Source of the DNA: CSSed11-175R1 sp041685735
GTDB lineage: Bacteria; Actinomycetota; Nitriliruptoria; Nitriliruptorales; Nitriliruptoraceae
NCBI GenBank assembly: GCA_041685735.1
Contig: JAWLFE010000006.1
Coordinates: forward strand, 34,722 to 98,721
Length of the DNA: 64,000 nucleotides
Reading direction: 5' to 3'
A program made the translations under genes and the position numbers. This document shows, piece by piece, positions 42,142 to 51,722 of this stretch; position 1 is the first letter of the stretch, and the number at the start of each line of letters is the position of its first letter. The notes beneath the pieces were generated by a model. The model did no database searches and was not told the DNA's origin. It worked only from the letters and a program-made list of their open reading frames with translations.

Positions 42142-43854
42142 TCAGCCCGTGCGCCGGGTCAGCGGCTTGTACTTGATGCGCGTCGGGTTGAGGGCGTCCT
42201 CACCCTTGCGTGCCCGCAGGTCCTCCTCGTACTCGGAGTAGCCCCCCGGATACCAGGTCACCTCGGAGTCACCTTCGAACGCAAGGATGTGGGTCGCGAC
42301 GCGGTCCAGGAACCACCGGTCGTGGCTGGTGATCACCGCACAGCCAGCGAACTCCAACAGCGCTTCCTCGAGCGCCCGCAGCGTGTCGACGTCCAGGTCG
42401 TTGGTCGGCTCGTCGAGCAGCAGCAGGTTGGCCTCGTTCTGCAGCAGCTTCGCGAGGTGGATGCGGTTGCGCTCACCACCGGAGCACGACCCGACGTTCT
42501 TCTGCTGCTCCCCGCCCTTGAAACCGAACGCAGCGACGTAGGCGCGGGAAGCCATCTCGGTCTTGCCGAGCTGGATCCAGTCGACCCCACCCGTGATCTC
42601 CTCGAACACGCTCTTCCTGGCATCGAGCGCCTCACGCGACTGGTCGACGTACGACAGATCGACCGTCTCACCGACCCGTAGGTTGCCGGCATCGGGCTCC
42701 TCGGGTCCGTCCGCGAGCAGTTCCGTGTGGCCGGCGGCGGTGACGATCATGCGGAACAGTGTGGTCTTGCCGGCGCCGTTCGGGCCGATGATCCCGACGA
42801 TGCCACCGGGCGGCAGCGAGAACGTCAGGTCCTCGTAGAGCAGGCGGTCGCCGAAGCCCTTCTCGACGCCGTCCGCCTCGACGACCACTCCCCCCAGGCG
42901 TGGCCCCTCCGGGATCATGATGACGGGCTTGGTGATCTGCTTCGGTCGTTCGCGGTTGAGCATCGTCTCGTAGGCCTGGATCCGCGCCTTGGCCTTCGCG
43001 CGTCGACCCTGGGGGCTCTGCTTGACCCAGTCCGCTTCCTCGGCCAACTGGCGCTGCTGCGCGGACTCCTCGCGCTCCTCCTGGGCCAGACGTTCGCGCT
43101 TCTGTTCCAGCCAACCGGAGTAGTTGCCCTCGTAGGGGTAGCCGCGGCCGCGATCGAGTTCCAGGATCCACTCCGCCACCTCATCGAGGAAGTACCGGTC
43201 GTGGGTGATGGAGACCACCATCCCGGCGTAGTCCTTGAGGTGGCGCTGCAACCAGGCGACCGATTCCGCATCGAGGTGGTTGGTCGGCTCGTCGAGGAGC
43301 AGGATGTCGGGCTTGGACAGCAGCAGGCGACACAACGCCGTCCGCCGGACCTCACCGCCCGACAGGACCGAGACATCGTCGGCGTCGGGGACGCGCAGCG
43401 CGTCCATCGCCACCTCGATGTGACGGTCGAGGTCCCACGCGTCGGCCGCGTCGATCTTGTCCTGGACCTCGCCCATCTCCTCGTAGACCTTCTGCATCTC
43501 GTCGTCGTCGAGCGGTTCGGAGAGCTTGGCCGTGAGTTCGTTGTACCGGGGCACCAGCGTGGCGGTCTCACCGAGACCCTCCAGCACGTTCTCCCGGACG
43601 GACTTGGTGGTGTCCAGTTCCGGTTCCTGGGGCAGGTAGCCGACGCTGTAGCCCTTCGCGGGCCAGGCCTCGCCTTCGAAGTCGGTGTCCACGCCGGCCA
43701 TGATCTTCATGACCGTCGACTTCCCCGCGCCGTTCGCCCCGATGACGCCGATCTTGACACCTGGCAGGAACGACAACCAGATGTTGGACAGGATCTCCTT
43801 GCCGCCGGGCACGGTCTTGGACAGACCCTTCATGACGTAGCAGTACTCGGCCAC
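42142..43854 (-). CDS. ettA: Energy-dependent translational throttle protein EttA (ABC-F)
   Basis: A 570-residue ABC-F protein with two nucleotide-binding domains and no membrane part. NBD1 has the Walker A GVIGANGAGKSTVMKI, the signature LSGGEVRR and Walker B ILLLDEPTNHLD. NBD2 has IIGPNGAGKTTLFRM, the variant signature CSGGERNR and LLLLDEPTNDLD. The linker (QQRQLAEEADWVKQSPQGRR) is the P-site tRNA interaction motif region. Length and the N-terminal YVMKGLSKTVPGGKEIL fit EttA, which gates the first elongation step according to ATP/ADP. Confidence 0.93.
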   Translation of the reverse strand: MAEYCYVMKGLSKTVPGGKEILSNIWLSFLPGVKIGVIGANGAGKSTVMKIMAGVDTDFEGEAWPAKGYSVGYLPQEPELDTTKSVRENVLEGLGETATLVPRYNELTAKLSEPLDDDEMQKVYEEMGEVQDKIDAADAWDLDRHIEVAMDALRVPDADDVSVLSGGEVRRTALCRLLLSKPDILLLDEPTNHLDAESVAWLQRHLKDYAGMVVSITHDRYFLDEVAEWILELDRGRGYPYEGNYSGWLEQKRERLAQEEREESAQQRQLAEEADWVKQSPQGRRAKAKARIQAYETMLNRERPKQITKPVIMIPEGPRLGGVVVEADGVEKGFGDRLLYEDLTFSLPPGGIVGIIGPNGAGKTTLFRMIVTAAGHTELLADGPEEPDAGNLRVGETVDLSYVDQSREALDARKSVFEEITGGVDWIQLGKTEMASRAYVAAFGFKGGEQQKNVGSCSGGERNRIHLAKLLQNEANLLLLDEPTNDLDVDTLRALEEALLEFAGCAVITSHDRWFLDRVATHILAFEGDSEVTWYPGGYSEYEEDLRARKGEDALNPTRIKYKPLTRRTG

Positions 43855-44000
43855 AGCGTGCTCCTGCCGGAGAGGTCGGGATGGGGACGCACGGGTCGGC
43901 CCGACGGCGGACCAGTGAGTCCCGGTGAACCCCCGAGGCTAACGGCTGGCGCGACCTCCGTGTCCCGTGGACGCACCATCCACGGGGTCGGAAGAGCCCC

Positions 44001-44088
44001 GGGAGGTGCGTGGGTCGGGGCCGGGAGGTGCGTTGGTCGGGGCCGGGAGGTGCGTTGGTCGGGGCCGGGAGGTGAGTGGGTCGGGGCA
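44001..44088. repeat. 22-bp tandem repeat, four copies
   Basis: Four head-to-tail 22-bp units (consensus GGGAGGTGCGTTGGTCGGGGCC, written in unit form at 44023-44044) lie between divergent ettA and the membrane spermidine-synthase-like gene; the fourth ends 29 bases before the latter's ATG. Units 2 and 3 are identical, units 1 and 4 carry one to three changes. No unique spacers, so not CRISPR. Confidence 0.9.
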
Positions 44089-44117
44089 CGGTGGGGTGGC
44101 GCGTACCCTGTCGCACC

Positions 44118-45593
44118 ATGCCTCGTTCCGCCGCTGCTGCGCTCGTCTTCATCTCCTCGGCCGCCGTTCTCGTCCTCGAGATCCTGGCGGCACGGCTCAT
44201 GGCGCCCTACGTCGGCGTGACCCTGGAGGTCTACACCGCCATCATCGGTGTGATCCTCGCGGGCATCGCGGTCGGGTCGTGGTGGGGTGGCAAGGCGGCG
44301 GACCGGACCGACCCGCGTAACCTCGTCGGGCCGTTGATCATGGCGGGCGGTGCCCTTGCGTTCATCACCATCCCGTTGATCGACGGCCTCGGTGCCGGGC
44401 TGCGGGGAGCAGGCCCGACCACCACGACGATCCTGACCTTCGCCGCGTTCTTCGCCCCCGCCGCCGTGCTGACCGCCGTGACACCGGCGATCATCAAGCT
44501 GCAGTTGGAGGATCTGGACGAGACCGGTCGGGTCGTCGGCCGTCTGTCCGCGATCGGCACGGCCGGCGCGATCCTCGGCACCTTCCTGACCGGGTTCGTC
44601 CTGGTCGCCGCGCTGCCGACCCGGCCGGTGATCCGGGGCCTGGCGCTGATGCTCGTGCTGCTCGGCCTCGGGGTGACGGTCTGGCTGCGCAGCCGGAAGG
44701 CCGTGTCGGCCACGACCGTCGTGCTCGTGGTGCTCGGTGCCCTGTTCTCGTTCGCGGCCAGCCATCCGTGCGAGTACGAGTCCGCCTACTACTGCGCCTA
44801 CGTCCAACCCGATGAGGAACGCACCGAGGGCTACGCGCTGTGGCTGGACACCCTGCGTCACAGCTACGTGGACCTGGACGACCCCGGCCACCTCGAGTTC
44901 GCCTACACGGCCTGGTTCGGCGATGTGATCACCGCGATGGCCCCGCAGGGGGAGCCGCTCGACAGCCTGCACATCGGTGGCGCCGGGATGACCATGCCCC
45001 GGTACCTGCGCGCCGAGCATCCCGGATCGACCTCGACGGTGTTGGAACTGGACGAGCTCCTGATCGACCTGGCGCAGGATGAGCTCGGGTTCGAACCCGG
45101 CAGCGACATCGAGGTGGTGCTCGGCGACGCCCGGCTGTCGCTGTCCGACGTCGACACCGATGCCCACGACCTGGTGATCGGCGACGCGTTCGGCGGGGTG
45201 GCGGTCCCCTGGCACCTGGCCACGCGGGAGTTCACCGAGGACCTGCAGGCCACGATGCGGTCGGACGGGATCTACGCCATGAACGTGCTCGACCACGGCC
45301 CGAAGCACTTCCTCCGTGCCGAGGTCGCGACCGTCGCCGAGGTCTTCGAGCACGTGGCGGTCCTCGGTCGAGCTGACGCGTTCGAACCGGGCGGCTCGGG
45401 GGGCAACCACGTCGTGATCGCCTCCGATGAGCCGCTCCCGATCGATGCGATCGAACGCGCCAACCGGGACCGACGCCGCGACGACCGGCTGCTGCACGGC
45501 GCCGAGTTGGACGACTTCCTCGGCGACGCCGAGGTGCTGACCGACGACTACGCCCCCGTCGACCAGCTCCTGACCCCCTTCCCCACCGGCTGA
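44118..45593 (+). CDS. Membrane-fused spermidine-synthase-like protein
   Basis: A 491-residue protein. Residues 1-210 hold about seven membrane helices (AALVFISSAAVLVLEILAAR, VYTAIIGVILAGIAVGSWWG, and so on) typical of fused spermidine synthases. Residues 230-490 form a Rossmann domain with YALWLDTLRHSYVDLDDPG, LDSLHIGGAGMTMPRYL and LVIGDAFGGVAVPWHL, which match the aminopropyltransferase core. The classic polyamine-binding Q and YHE box are changed (HLEFAYTAWFGD), so real spermidine synthase activity is doubtful. I start at the ATG at 44118; an upstream start would run into the 22-bp repeats. Confidence 0.82.
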   Translation: MPRSAAAALVFISSAAVLVLEILAARLMAPYVGVTLEVYTAIIGVILAGIAVGSWWGGKAADRTDPRNLVGPLIMAGGALAFITIPLIDGLGAGLRGAGPTTTTILTFAAFFAPAAVLTAVTPAIIKLQLEDLDETGRVVGRLSAIGTAGAILGTFLTGFVLVAALPTRPVIRGLALMLVLLGLGVTVWLRSRKAVSATTVVLVVLGALFSFAASHPCEYESAYYCAYVQPDEERTEGYALWLDTLRHSYVDLDDPGHLEFAYTAWFGDVITAMAPQGEPLDSLHIGGAGMTMPRYLRAEHPGSTSTVLELDELLIDLAQDELGFEPGSDIEVVLGDARLSLSDVDTDAHDLVIGDAFGGVAVPWHLATREFTEDLQATMRSDGIYAMNVLDHGPKHFLRAEVATVAEVFEHVAVLGRADAFEPGGSGGNHVVIASDEPLPIDAIERANRDRRRDDRLLHGAELDDFLGDAEVLTDDYAPVDQLLTPFPTG

Positions 45594-45759
45594 GCCGCGT
45601 CCAGCCAGGGCACCCTGACCCCAGCGGCCCGTGGCCGTCGGCCCTGGCATCGGCGGCACCGGATGGTCAGACTCATCGCCGGAGAGAACCGCGCTGGCCC
45701 GCGCTGGCCCGGGGAGCGCCACCCGGATCACGCACGACGCGACGAACGGGAGCCGACCG

Positions 45760-46827
45760 ATGCAGAAGCCAACCGTCGACCGACCGCCGATCGACGTGAC
45801 CGGGGTCGACCTCGGGGGCGACGTGGTGATCATCACCGACGCGGCGGGGACGATCGTGGACGTCAACGACGCCTTCGTCCAGGTGACCGGCTTCTCGCGG
45901 CAGGAGGCGATCGGCGCAACACCGCGCTTGCTCAGTTCCGGACTGCAGCAGACCTCGACCTACAAGGACCTGTGGGCGACCGTGCTCGGCGGTGAGGTCT
46001 GGTCGGGCGAACTGGTCGACCGGCACCGTGACGGATCGCTTCGGACCCATCGGGTCACGCTGACACCGACGCTGGATCCCCACGGCGAGGTCAGCTACAT
46101 CACCGCCGTCCAGCGCGACCTGTCCAGCGATCTGCGCCGGCAGGTGGGTGTCCCCGGGATCGGTGCACTGCATACGGATCGCGCGGGCCGCTGCGTGTAC
46201 GTCGACGACGAGGCAGCACGGCTGCTGGGAGCGCCTGCCGAGCAGCTCTATGCGGAGGGTTGGCGGCGACGGCTGGGCGACGATGATGCGGCCGCCGCGG
46301 TGGAGGCCATCGATGCGGCCATGGAGTCCGGCCGCGAACATCGGATGGATGCGCGGACCACGGGCGAAGCCTGGCTGCACCTGCGCATCAGCCCGCTCCG
46401 CGGCAACGACGGGGCCGTCCAGGGAACCAGCCTCAGCCTGGAGAACGTGACCGAACTGATCGATCTCCACCGACGGTTGTCGCGCCGCGATGCGCTGGTC
46501 ACCGCCCTGCTGGAGTCACACGACGATCCCGTGGCGGTGCTGGACCGGGAAGGTGTCATCGTCGCCACCAACATCGCCTGGTCCCGGGCGCGGGACGGAC
46601 ATCCGGCGCTCGAGACCACGACCGGTGACGACCTGATCGCACGACTCCGGGAGCAGGGCGAGGCCGGCGACCGCCTGGCGGCGGCCGCCGCCCGTGACGT
46701 CGCGGCCCAGGTCACCGGGGTGCCGCCCGTCGGGGAGACCGATGACTCCCTGGTGGTCACGCCGATCCGCTCCGAGGAGGGCGGTGTCCTTCTCCGCCTG
46801 CCCCGTCACCAGGAGACGGCGGGGTGA
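45760..46827 (+). CDS. PAS-domain protein without an output domain
   Basis: A 355-residue soluble protein with three PAS-like units. PAS1 is at about 15-130 (DVVIITDAAGTIVDVNDAFVQVTGFSRQEAIGATPRLL), PAS2 at about 135-235 (GALHTDRAGRCVYVDDEAARLLG), and a degenerate PAS3 at about 240-350 (DPVAVLDREGVIVATNIAWSRA). A short helical linker (ELIDLHRRLSRRDALVTALL) joins PAS2 to PAS3. I see no kinase, GGDEF, EAL or HTH. GGGAG lies 8 bases before the ATG at 45760. It may be an adaptor or a cofactor-binding sensor partner. Confidence 0.8.
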   Translation: MQKPTVDRPPIDVTGVDLGGDVVIITDAAGTIVDVNDAFVQVTGFSRQEAIGATPRLLSSGLQQTSTYKDLWATVLGGEVWSGELVDRHRDGSLRTHRVTLTPTLDPHGEVSYITAVQRDLSSDLRRQVGVPGIGALHTDRAGRCVYVDDEAARLLGAPAEQLYAEGWRRRLGDDDAAAAVEAIDAAMESGREHRMDARTTGEAWLHLRISPLRGNDGAVQGTSLSLENVTELIDLHRRLSRRDALVTALLESHDDPVAVLDREGVIVATNIAWSRARDGHPALETTTGDDLIARLREQGEAGDRLAAAAARDVAAQVTGVPPVGETDDSLVVTPIRSEEGGVLLRLPRHQETAG

Positions 46828-46876
46828 CGCGGCCGGCACGGTCGCGCGGACCACGCGCCGACACCGCACCGGGCGA

Positions 46877-47608
46877 CTAGCCGTTCAGCAGGCCGCCGAG
46901 CATGCCCCCCTGCTGCGAGCCGGGGGTCTCACCGCCCTGATCCTCCCCGCCGAAGCGCATGTTCTCGGACGGCTGGACGGCCACGAAGCCGTCGCCTTCG
47001 AATCCCAGCTGGATCTCCTCGCCCGAGCTGCGCCCGATCAGCAGCTTCATGCCGATCGCCGTCTTCAGCTGTGGCTGCAGGTTCGCGGACCAGCACACGG
47101 CGGCGTCCGGATCCACGAAGGTCGGGGCCTGCCCCGGTTCCAGGACGACGGGTGGGCCGTCGGTGACGATCGCGACCTGACCCGTCCCGGTCAGCGTGGT
47201 GTTGAACAGACCACCGGAGAGCATGCCCGCGCCCCGCATGAACGTGATGTCGGACTGCAGCCCGTCGGTGTAGGCCAGGATGTTCGCGCCGTTGATGGAG
47301 ATCGCGTCGTTCTCGAGGGTGATGATGTGCACGTCCCCACCCATGTTGGCCAGGAACACCTCGCCGGTGCCGGCCATGCGCATCAGCGGCAGGTCTTCGC
47401 CGGTCACCTTCTTCGTCAACCAGCTCGCGATGTCCTTGCTGCCCTGGTGTTCGAAGTCGACCTCACCCTGGTAGGCGACCATCGACCCGGCCAGCGCCTG
47501 CACCGACCCCTGGTTCAGCTCGACCTTCATCATCTTCGAGTTCTGGCGGACGAACAGTCCCTCGCCCTCAGCCTCGAGGTTCTCCTGGTTGAACAGCTCA
47601 CTGCGCAT
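46877..47608 (-). CDS. AIM24-family protein
   Basis: A 243-residue AIM24 (DUF124) protein. It has the beta-rich core (VQALAGSMVAYQGEVDF, LMRMAGTGEVFLANMGGDV, FMRGAGMLSGGLFNTTLTG, EEIQLGFEGDGFVAVQPSE) and a Gly/Gln-rich C-terminal tail (GSQQGGMLGGLLNG). AIM24 proteins are tryptophan-RNA-binding-attenuator-like folds of unknown bacterial role. I chose MRSELF (47608) as the start because the family starts there. Divergent from the DUF3754 gene. Confidence 0.88.
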   Translation of the reverse strand: MRSELFNQENLEAEGEGLFVRQNSKMMKVELNQGSVQALAGSMVAYQGEVDFEHQGSKDIASWLTKKVTGEDLPLMRMAGTGEVFLANMGGDVHIITLENDAISINGANILAYTDGLQSDITFMRGAGMLSGGLFNTTLTGTGQVAIVTDGPPVVLEPGQAPTFVDPDAAVCWSANLQPQLKTAIGMKLLIGRSSGEEIQLGFEGDGFVAVQPSENMRFGGEDQGGETPGSQQGGMLGGLLNG

Positions 47609-47754
47609 GTCTTGAAGTCTTCCCGTGGACGTCGGACGTGCCCTCCCACCGTACTCACGCGGGGAGCGGTCTCGCCGAGGGTCCGACACCCATGGGGTCG
47701 GTGGCTGCGCCGGTCGCTACGGTCACCAGCCCGCCCGAAGGACGGAGGTAGTCC

Positions 47755-49041
47755 GTGTCGAGCTCACCTGCCGCCAGCTCGAGCGATGCTGCGCCAGCCG
47801 GCCGGTTCATCCCCTTCCGCCAGGCCGATCTCGTCGATCTGCTCGACACCGACGAGCGTCTGGCCGACGACGATGCCGCGCGGTTCCGTGCGTTGGCCAG
47901 CCTGCTCGACGCGACGTTCCACGTCGAGTTCCGCGAGCATCTGGAGCGGCTGAAGGACGCCTACGCGCCGTTCGCGCATGATCCGGACACGCGGACCGTG
48001 CGCACCTACGACGCGGCGGAACGCGCCAAGGCACAGCAGGACCTGCTCGATGGCCTGGAACAGCTGCTCGAACACGCCAACTTCGAACGCATCGACGCCG
48101 ACGAGATCCACCGGGCCTTCGAGCAGGAGTCGTTGCTGAAGGTCCGCGTGGAGGTCGACCTCGACGACTTCGAACACATGCTGATCTTCCGCCGGGGCGA
48201 GACCCAACGCACGCGGGAGGTCTCCACCTTCAAGGGACTCCGCCGCAACGTGGTCTCGTTCACCAACTACGAGAAGGTGCTGGTGCTCGTGACCTTCAGG
48301 GAGGCCGAGCACTTCGCCAGCCGTGACATCGACACGGACGATCTTCCCTTCACGCCCGGGTCGACGGTGCTGAAGCTGTTCCAGGACGTGCCCAAGGCCG
48401 ATATCGAGAGCCTGTTCCCCAACGCCGAGGTCCGGATGCGGTGGGTCGACCGGCTGCTGATCGGGATCCCGGCGCTCATCAGCGGCATCATCGTCGCGTC
48501 GACCAAGCTGCTCACCACGATCGGGCTGCTCGTGCTGCTGGCCGGCTTCTACCTGGGCATCCGTGACCAGCCCGTGGAGCTCGACCAGGCGACGTTGATC
48601 ACCCTCGGGGCCGGCCTCGGGTCGTTCGGCGGCTACCTGACGCGGCAGTTCACGAAGTACAAGGCCCGTCGCATGGAGTTCCTCAAGACGCTCGCCGACA
48701 ACCTGTATTTCCGCAACCTCGACAACGATGCCGGCGTCTTCCACAACCTGCTGGACGCGGCCGAGGAGGAGGAGACCAAGGAAGCCATCCTCGGGTGGTA
48801 CTTCCTGCGGGCCGCCGGCCGTCCGCTGTCCATGGTCGAACTCGACCGGATGGTGGAGGCGTGGTTCGCCGAGCAGCTGGGTTGCGTCCTGGACTTCGAC
48901 GTCACCGACGGCGTCGACAAGCTGCGACGGCTGGAACTGGTCACCGGCGACGACCAGCACCTCTCCGCCGTCCCGGCGGACGTCGCCCTGGAGCGTCTCG
49001 ACGCCCGCTGGGACAGGGTGTTCACCTACAATCAGGGGTGA
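47755..49041 (+). CDS. DUF3754 (TMEM143-like) membrane protein
   Basis: A 428-residue protein. The N-terminal 210 residues are soluble (GRFIPFRQADLVDLL, LLKVRVEVDLDDFEHMLIFRR, FTNYEKVLVLVTF), a membrane pair follows at about 235-300 (LLIGIPALISGIIVAST, LLTTIGLLVLLAGFYLGI, TLITLGAGLGSFGGYL), and the C-terminal domain (LADNLYFRNLDNDAGVFHNLLDAAEEEETKEA) is characteristic of DUF3754. Homologues exist in plants, animals (TMEM143) and bacteria without a known activity. GTG start at 47755. Its stop overlaps the next small gene (GTGA), which in turn overlaps hypF, so it belongs to the hyp operon. Confidence 0.85.
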   Translation: MSSSPAASSSDAAPAGRFIPFRQADLVDLLDTDERLADDDAARFRALASLLDATFHVEFREHLERLKDAYAPFAHDPDTRTVRTYDAAERAKAQQDLLDGLEQLLEHANFERIDADEIHRAFEQESLLKVRVEVDLDDFEHMLIFRRGETQRTREVSTFKGLRRNVVSFTNYEKVLVLVTFREAEHFASRDIDTDDLPFTPGSTVLKLFQDVPKADIESLFPNAEVRMRWVDRLLIGIPALISGIIVASTKLLTTIGLLVLLAGFYLGIRDQPVELDQATLITLGAGLGSFGGYLTRQFTKYKARRMEFLKTLADNLYFRNLDNDAGVFHNLLDAAEEEETKEAILGWYFLRAAGRPLSMVELDRMVEAWFAEQLGCVLDFDVTDGVDKLRRLELVTGDDQHLSAVPADVALERLDARWDRVFTYNQG

Positions 49042-49298
49042 ACCGGACCGGTCAGCAGGTGTCGACCGCTGACGTGGTCCTCGGGCAACATGGTCTCACC
49101 GCGACGCAGCCCGATCGCGGAGGGGAGCCCACGGTGAACACCCTGTACCGGCCGGACGAGCTCGGGGTCGCGGCCGGACACCTGTGGCTCACCGACACCG
49201 AGAACCACCGGGCGCTGGTCCGGGACGAGGTCCCCGACGCCGCCGCCCCGCCGGCTGACATCGCGCTGGCGAACTCGACGCGCAGCGTCGCGCCGTGA
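49038..49298 (+). CDS. Small NHL-repeat-like protein in the hyp operon
   Basis: An 86-residue protein. ADVVLGQHGLTATQPDRGG followed by LYRPDELGVAAGHLWLTD and TENHRALV is the pattern of NHL repeats (VLGQ-start, then VAV..G.LWV.DT.NHRVL), but with one repeat and part of the next it is far shorter than a full propeller. The GTG at 49038 overlaps the DUF3754 stop and the gene's TGA overlaps the hypF start, so it is embedded in the operon. NHL-repeat proteins occur in actinobacterial group 1h [NiFe]-hydrogenase loci, so this could be a trimmed relative. It may equally be a remnant. Confidence 0.6.
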   Translation: MNRTGQQVSTADVVLGQHGLTATQPDRGGEPTVNTLYRPDELGVAAGHLWLTDTENHRALVRDEVPDAAAPPADIALANSTRSVAP

Positions 49299-51721
49299 CG
49301 ACCGCCGCGCCTCCCTCCGCCGATCGACAGCGCCTGCGCCTGACGGTGACCGGCACCGTCCAGGGGGTCGGGTTCCGGCCGCACGTCCACCGCCTGGCGA
49401 CCGGCCTGCGCCTGACCGGCGAGGTCAGCAACGACACCACCAGCGTCACCATCGAGGTCGAGGGCCCCGCCGCGGACCTCGACCGTTTCCGTCGGCGACT
49501 CGTCGCGCAGCCACCACCACTCGCACGCATCGACACCGTCGATGCCGTCGCCGTCCCGGTGGTCGGCTCGACCGGGTTCACCATCACCGCCAGCCGCCAC
49601 GCCGTCGGCGCGGTGACCAACGCGCCTCCCGACACCGCGCCCTGCAGCGACTGTCTCCGCGAACTCCGCGATCCGACCGACCGCCGCTACCGCTACCCCT
49701 TCATCACCTGCACCAACTGCGGGCCGCGCTTCACGATCATCACCGCGCTGCCCTACGACCGGCCCGCGACCACCATGGCCGACTTCCCGCTCTGCACGCC
49801 GTGCGCAGCCGAGTACGACGACCCGTCCGACCGCCGCTTCCACGCCCAACCGGTGGCCTGCTTCGACTGTGGCCCCGGCCTGTCCCTCCACGTCCCCGCC
49901 GACCGGACCGACATCCCGCCGAAAGCCACGACCCCAGGTACCTCGAGGCAGCACGCCACCGACCGGCACCTGGCCCGGACCCACGCGCTGCTCGCGGCTG
50001 GCGCGATCGTGGCCGTCAAGGGCGTCGGCGGCTACCACCTGGCCTGCCGTGCGGACCACGACGCGACCGTCACGACCCTGCGGGATCGCAAGCAGCGTCC
50101 CGGGAAGCCGTTCGCGCTGATGGTGCGCGACCTCGAGGTCGCCGCCCGACTCGCCCACATCGACGCCGCGGCCGCGACCGCGCTGACGGATCCTGCCGCG
50201 CCGATCGTCCTGGTCCGCCGACGGTCCGACGCCCCGATCGCGGACGGTGTCGCACCCGACAATCCGCTCATCGGGCTGATGCTACCGCCGTCGCCGCTGC
50301 ACCACCTGCTGCTCGACGACGTGCCCGGTGTCGACGGGGCCGCCCCGGACGTGCTCATCATGACCAGCGGCAACCTGTCCGAGGAACCGTTGTGCATCGA
50401 GGACGACGAGGCCCGGGACCGACTCGGTGGCATCGCCGATGCGTTCCTGTGGCACGACCGGCCCATCGCCGTGCCATGTGACGACTCGGTGGTCCGCGTC
50501 GACGACATCGACGGACGCCCGGCGATCACCATGATCCGCCGCTCCCGCGGGTACGTGCCGTCACCGCTGCCACTGCCGTTCCAGGGGACCCCGTCCCTGG
50601 CCGTCGGGGGGCAGTTGAAGAACACGGCCTGTCTCACCGATGGCCGCCACGCCTGGCTGTCCGCACACGTCGGCGACCTGGGGTCGCTCACGACCCTGCA
50701 GGCCTTCGAGCGGACCGTCGAGCGGTTCGCCACGATGCACGCGGTCACCCCCGAGCGTCTGATCGCTGACCAGCATCCGGACTACACCACCCGCCGGTGG
50801 GCCGCGGACCGCACCGCCGAGCCCGTCTCCGACCACCCGGGTGCGGGACGACCCCTCGTCCTGGTCCAGCACCACCATGCCCACGTCGCTGCGGTCATGG
50901 CCGAGCACGGCCTGCCGGGGACCGACCCCGTGACCGGCATCGCCTTCGATGGCACCGGCTACGGGCCAGACGGCACCATCTGGGGTGGTGAGGTCCTGCT
51001 CGCCGACTACGACGGCTTCGAGCGGGTCGCGCACCTGTCCACCGTCCCGCTGCCCGGCGGTGATGCGGCGATCCGACACCCCAGCCGGGTCGCGCTGTCC
51101 CACCTGTGGACCGCCGGCGTCCCGTGGGCCGATGACCTCCCCTCGGTCGCCGCCACCCCACGGCAGGACCTGGCGTTGCTGGCCACGCAACTGGACCGGC
51201 AGCTGCGCACCGTACCGACCTCCAGCATGGGGCGACTGTTCGACGCGATCGCGTCGCTGCTCGGCCTGCGCCACGACATCACCTTCGAGGCCCAGGCGGC
51301 GATCGACCTGGAGGTCGCCGCCACCACAACGACCGGGCCTCCCACGCCGCTGCGGCTGCCGGTGGTCGACCGGGCTGCCGGCGAACCGGCGATCCTCGAC
51401 GCGACCACGCTCGTTCGGGACGTCGTCGAGGCACGCCGTGGCGGGACCTCGATCGCGGCCATCGCCCTGGGCTTCCACGCGGCGGTCGCCGTCGCGATCG
51501 GTGACATCGCCGCAACGATCCGACGCGGCGGCGGCCCGGATGTCGTCGCGCTCTCCGGCGGGGTGTTCGCCAACGCGCTGTTGACGCGACTGACCACCTC
51601 GAGGTTGCAGCAGGATGGCCTGACGGTGCTCCGCCACCGGCTCGTCCCACCCAACGACGGCGGCCTGGCGCTGGGACAGGCCGCCATCGGCGCTCATCGA
51701 CCCCCCGACGACAGGAACTGA
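49295..51721 (+). CDS. hypF: Carbamoyltransferase HypF
   Basis: An 808-residue HypF, which makes carbamoyl-adenylate and transfers the carbamoyl group to HypE for the cyanide ligands of [NiFe]-hydrogenase. Parts in order: acylphosphatase domain (residues 13-100, TGTVQGVGFRPHVHRLA), two zinc-finger modules (CSDCLRELRDP, CTNCGPRFT, CTPCAAEYDDP, CFDCGPGLS), the YrdC-like domain (IVAVKGVGGYHLACRADHD), and the Kae1-like domain (VQHHHAHVAAVMAEHG, VALSGGVFANALL). It is complete and a little longer than usual. GTG start at 49295 overlaps the previous stop. Confidence 0.95.
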   Translation: MTTAAPPSADRQRLRLTVTGTVQGVGFRPHVHRLATGLRLTGEVSNDTTSVTIEVEGPAADLDRFRRRLVAQPPPLARIDTVDAVAVPVVGSTGFTITASRHAVGAVTNAPPDTAPCSDCLRELRDPTDRRYRYPFITCTNCGPRFTIITALPYDRPATTMADFPLCTPCAAEYDDPSDRRFHAQPVACFDCGPGLSLHVPADRTDIPPKATTPGTSRQHATDRHLARTHALLAAGAIVAVKGVGGYHLACRADHDATVTTLRDRKQRPGKPFALMVRDLEVAARLAHIDAAAATALTDPAAPIVLVRRRSDAPIADGVAPDNPLIGLMLPPSPLHHLLLDDVPGVDGAAPDVLIMTSGNLSEEPLCIEDDEARDRLGGIADAFLWHDRPIAVPCDDSVVRVDDIDGRPAITMIRRSRGYVPSPLPLPFQGTPSLAVGGQLKNTACLTDGRHAWLSAHVGDLGSLTTLQAFERTVERFATMHAVTPERLIADQHPDYTTRRWAADRTAEPVSDHPGAGRPLVLVQHHHAHVAAVMAEHGLPGTDPVTGIAFDGTGYGPDGTIWGGEVLLADYDGFERVAHLSTVPLPGGDAAIRHPSRVALSHLWTAGVPWADDLPSVAATPRQDLALLATQLDRQLRTVPTSSMGRLFDAIASLLGLRHDITFEAQAAIDLEVAATTTTGPPTPLRLPVVDRAAGEPAILDATTLVRDVVEARRGGTSIAAIALGFHAAVAVAIGDIAATIRRGGGPDVVALSGGVFANALLTRLTTSRLQQDGLTVLRHRLVPPNDGGLALGQAAIGAHRPPDDRN

Positions 51722-51722
51722 C

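Noticed and set aside
44001..44088. Possible CRISPR array
   Set aside because: Units are head to tail with no spacers, and there are no cas genes.
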